Assembly: GCA_017522785.1 (NCBI GenBank)
Contig: JAFWYF010000007.1
Span: forward strand, 1 to 64,000
Origin: Bacteroidaceae bacterium
GTDB lineage: Bacteria; Bacteroidota; Bacteroidia; Bacteroidales; Bacteroidaceae
DNA: 64,000 nt
Direction of reading: 5' to 3'
The notes beneath the pieces were generated by a model that did not search any database, was not told where the DNA came from, and was given only the letters and a program-made list of their open reading frames with translations. Shown piece by piece: positions 63,464 to 64,000 of this stretch. The position numbers and the translations under genes are program-made. Positions within the stretch are counted from its first letter, which is position 1, and every line of letters begins with the position of its first letter.

Positions 63464-64000
63464 TTATCCAGCCGCCAATGGTTATTTTTGTTCCATTTGT
63501 AAGGCCTCTCATAAAGAGGTCTTCTTTAGAAGGTGTACATGCAGAGTATGATGCTATAAGTTTGTTCGCCTCTTTCTGTACTGTTGGGTCTATTGCTTTA
63601 GCACGTTGCAACTTGTCGATTGCAGCAAAATATACGCAACCATTCTTTACGTTGTCGTCGCTCCAGTTGGGAACTGCTGCATAGCATTGTGCAATAAGGA
63701 TGTAAGGATCACCAAACTTAGAGTTTAATGAAATTGCACGTTGAGCGTATGTGCGAGCCTTTGCATACTGTTTCTGACTAAAGTATACTTGCCCAACCTT
63801 GTAGCATAATTCAGCTTTGTTAGTTACACTGGCTTCAAGTTCAATTGCTTGGTCAAAAAGTTCGAGTGCTTTTTCAATGTCGCCTCTTTTGAAGTAACGG
63901 AAACCGCAACCCATCGCAGCTTTTGCTGTAGGCTCAATTGCCAAAGCGTATTCCGATGCTGTGAGGTATGCATCTTGGTCTGTACACTTCAACATGCTCA
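63441..64000 (-). CDS. TPR protein, C-terminal part (cut by window edge)
   Basis: The reading frame is open to the right edge; the codons before the ATG at 63995 continue upstream, so the N-terminus is missing. At least three TPR-type helix pairs are visible (GFRYFKRGDIEKALELFDQAIE, CYKVGQVYFSQKQYAKARTYAQRAI). In Bacteroidales a TPR protein of this kind precedes lptC. Probably periplasmic and a partner of envelope assembly; function unknown. Confidence 0.85.
   Translation of the reverse strand, partial: SMLKCTDQDAYLTASEYALAIEPTAKAAMGCGFRYFKRGDIEKALELFDQAIELEASVTNKAELCYKVGQVYFSQKQYAKARTYAQRAISLNSKFGDPYILIAQCYAAVPNWSDDNVKNGCVYFAAIDKLQRAKAIDPTVQKEANKLIASYSACTPSKEDLFMRGLTNGTKITIGGWINETTTIR

Overview
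The window looks like chromosomal DNA from a member of the order Bacteroidales (AT-rich; genus not resolved). Several things point there. Promoters repeatedly match the Bacteroidetes consensus TTTG-N19-21-TAnnTTTG, and Shine-Dalgarno sequences are weak or absent. The gene orders rplM-rpsI-rpsB-tsf and rimP-nusA-infB-cvpA-sufBCDS fit the phylum. Two secreted proteins end in type IX secretion (Por) style tails, and DUF4837, DUF4922, SIMPL, Wzi and DcaP family proteins are present.

Layout, left to right. A truncated IS4-type transposase sits at the left edge, followed by aspA and a convergent Cu/Zn efflux permease. Next come two tandem surface or secreted proteins (a four-repeat beta protein and a BspA-like leucine-rich protein) and an OmpA/TPR-like secreted protein. 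A minus-strand operon (15.1 to 8.7 kb) then carries rlmN, a DUF4837 lipoprotein, pdxA and an overlapping cassette of nucleotidyltransferase, ATP-grasp protein, CDP-alcohol phosphotransferase and HAD hydrolase. That cassette could make and transfer a phospho-alcohol head group.

From 15.4 to 19.1 kb a glycosyltransferase/DUF4922 fusion is translationally coupled to a SpoIID/LytB protein. A complete Wzx/Wzy-type exopolysaccharide operon follows (19.4 to 34.0 kb): initiating sugar transferase, SLBB export protein, Wzz-like protein, EpsG-like polymerase, glycosyltransferases, acyltransferases, flippase and a B12-binding radical SAM enzyme. The Wzi-like capsule protein, a small lipoprotein and a thioesterase lie convergently just beyond it.

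From 36.6 to 50.4 kb is core information processing: tRNA-Leu, rplM-rpsI-rpsB-tsf with two structured leaders, and a long opposing operon rimP-nusA-infB-cvpA-sufBCDS-rnhB. The leader of that long operon holds an intrinsic terminator, so it may be attenuated. The right part carries an S41 protease, tRNA-Asn, a SIMPL protein, a DcaP-like porin, a PiT phosphate transporter, nfo and tRNA-Ser. Behind tRNA-Ser lies an odd 112-bp tandem array built from the tRNA 3' half and its terminator. A minus-strand envelope operon (TPR protein, lptC, CorC/HlyC protein, PpiD-like foldase) runs into the right edge.

The strongest candidates for something undescribed are the tRNA-Ser-derived array (58.86 to 59.22 kb), the CDP-alcohol/ATP-grasp cassette, the four-repeat surface protein, and the inverted repeat and palindrome in front of the polysaccharide operon.
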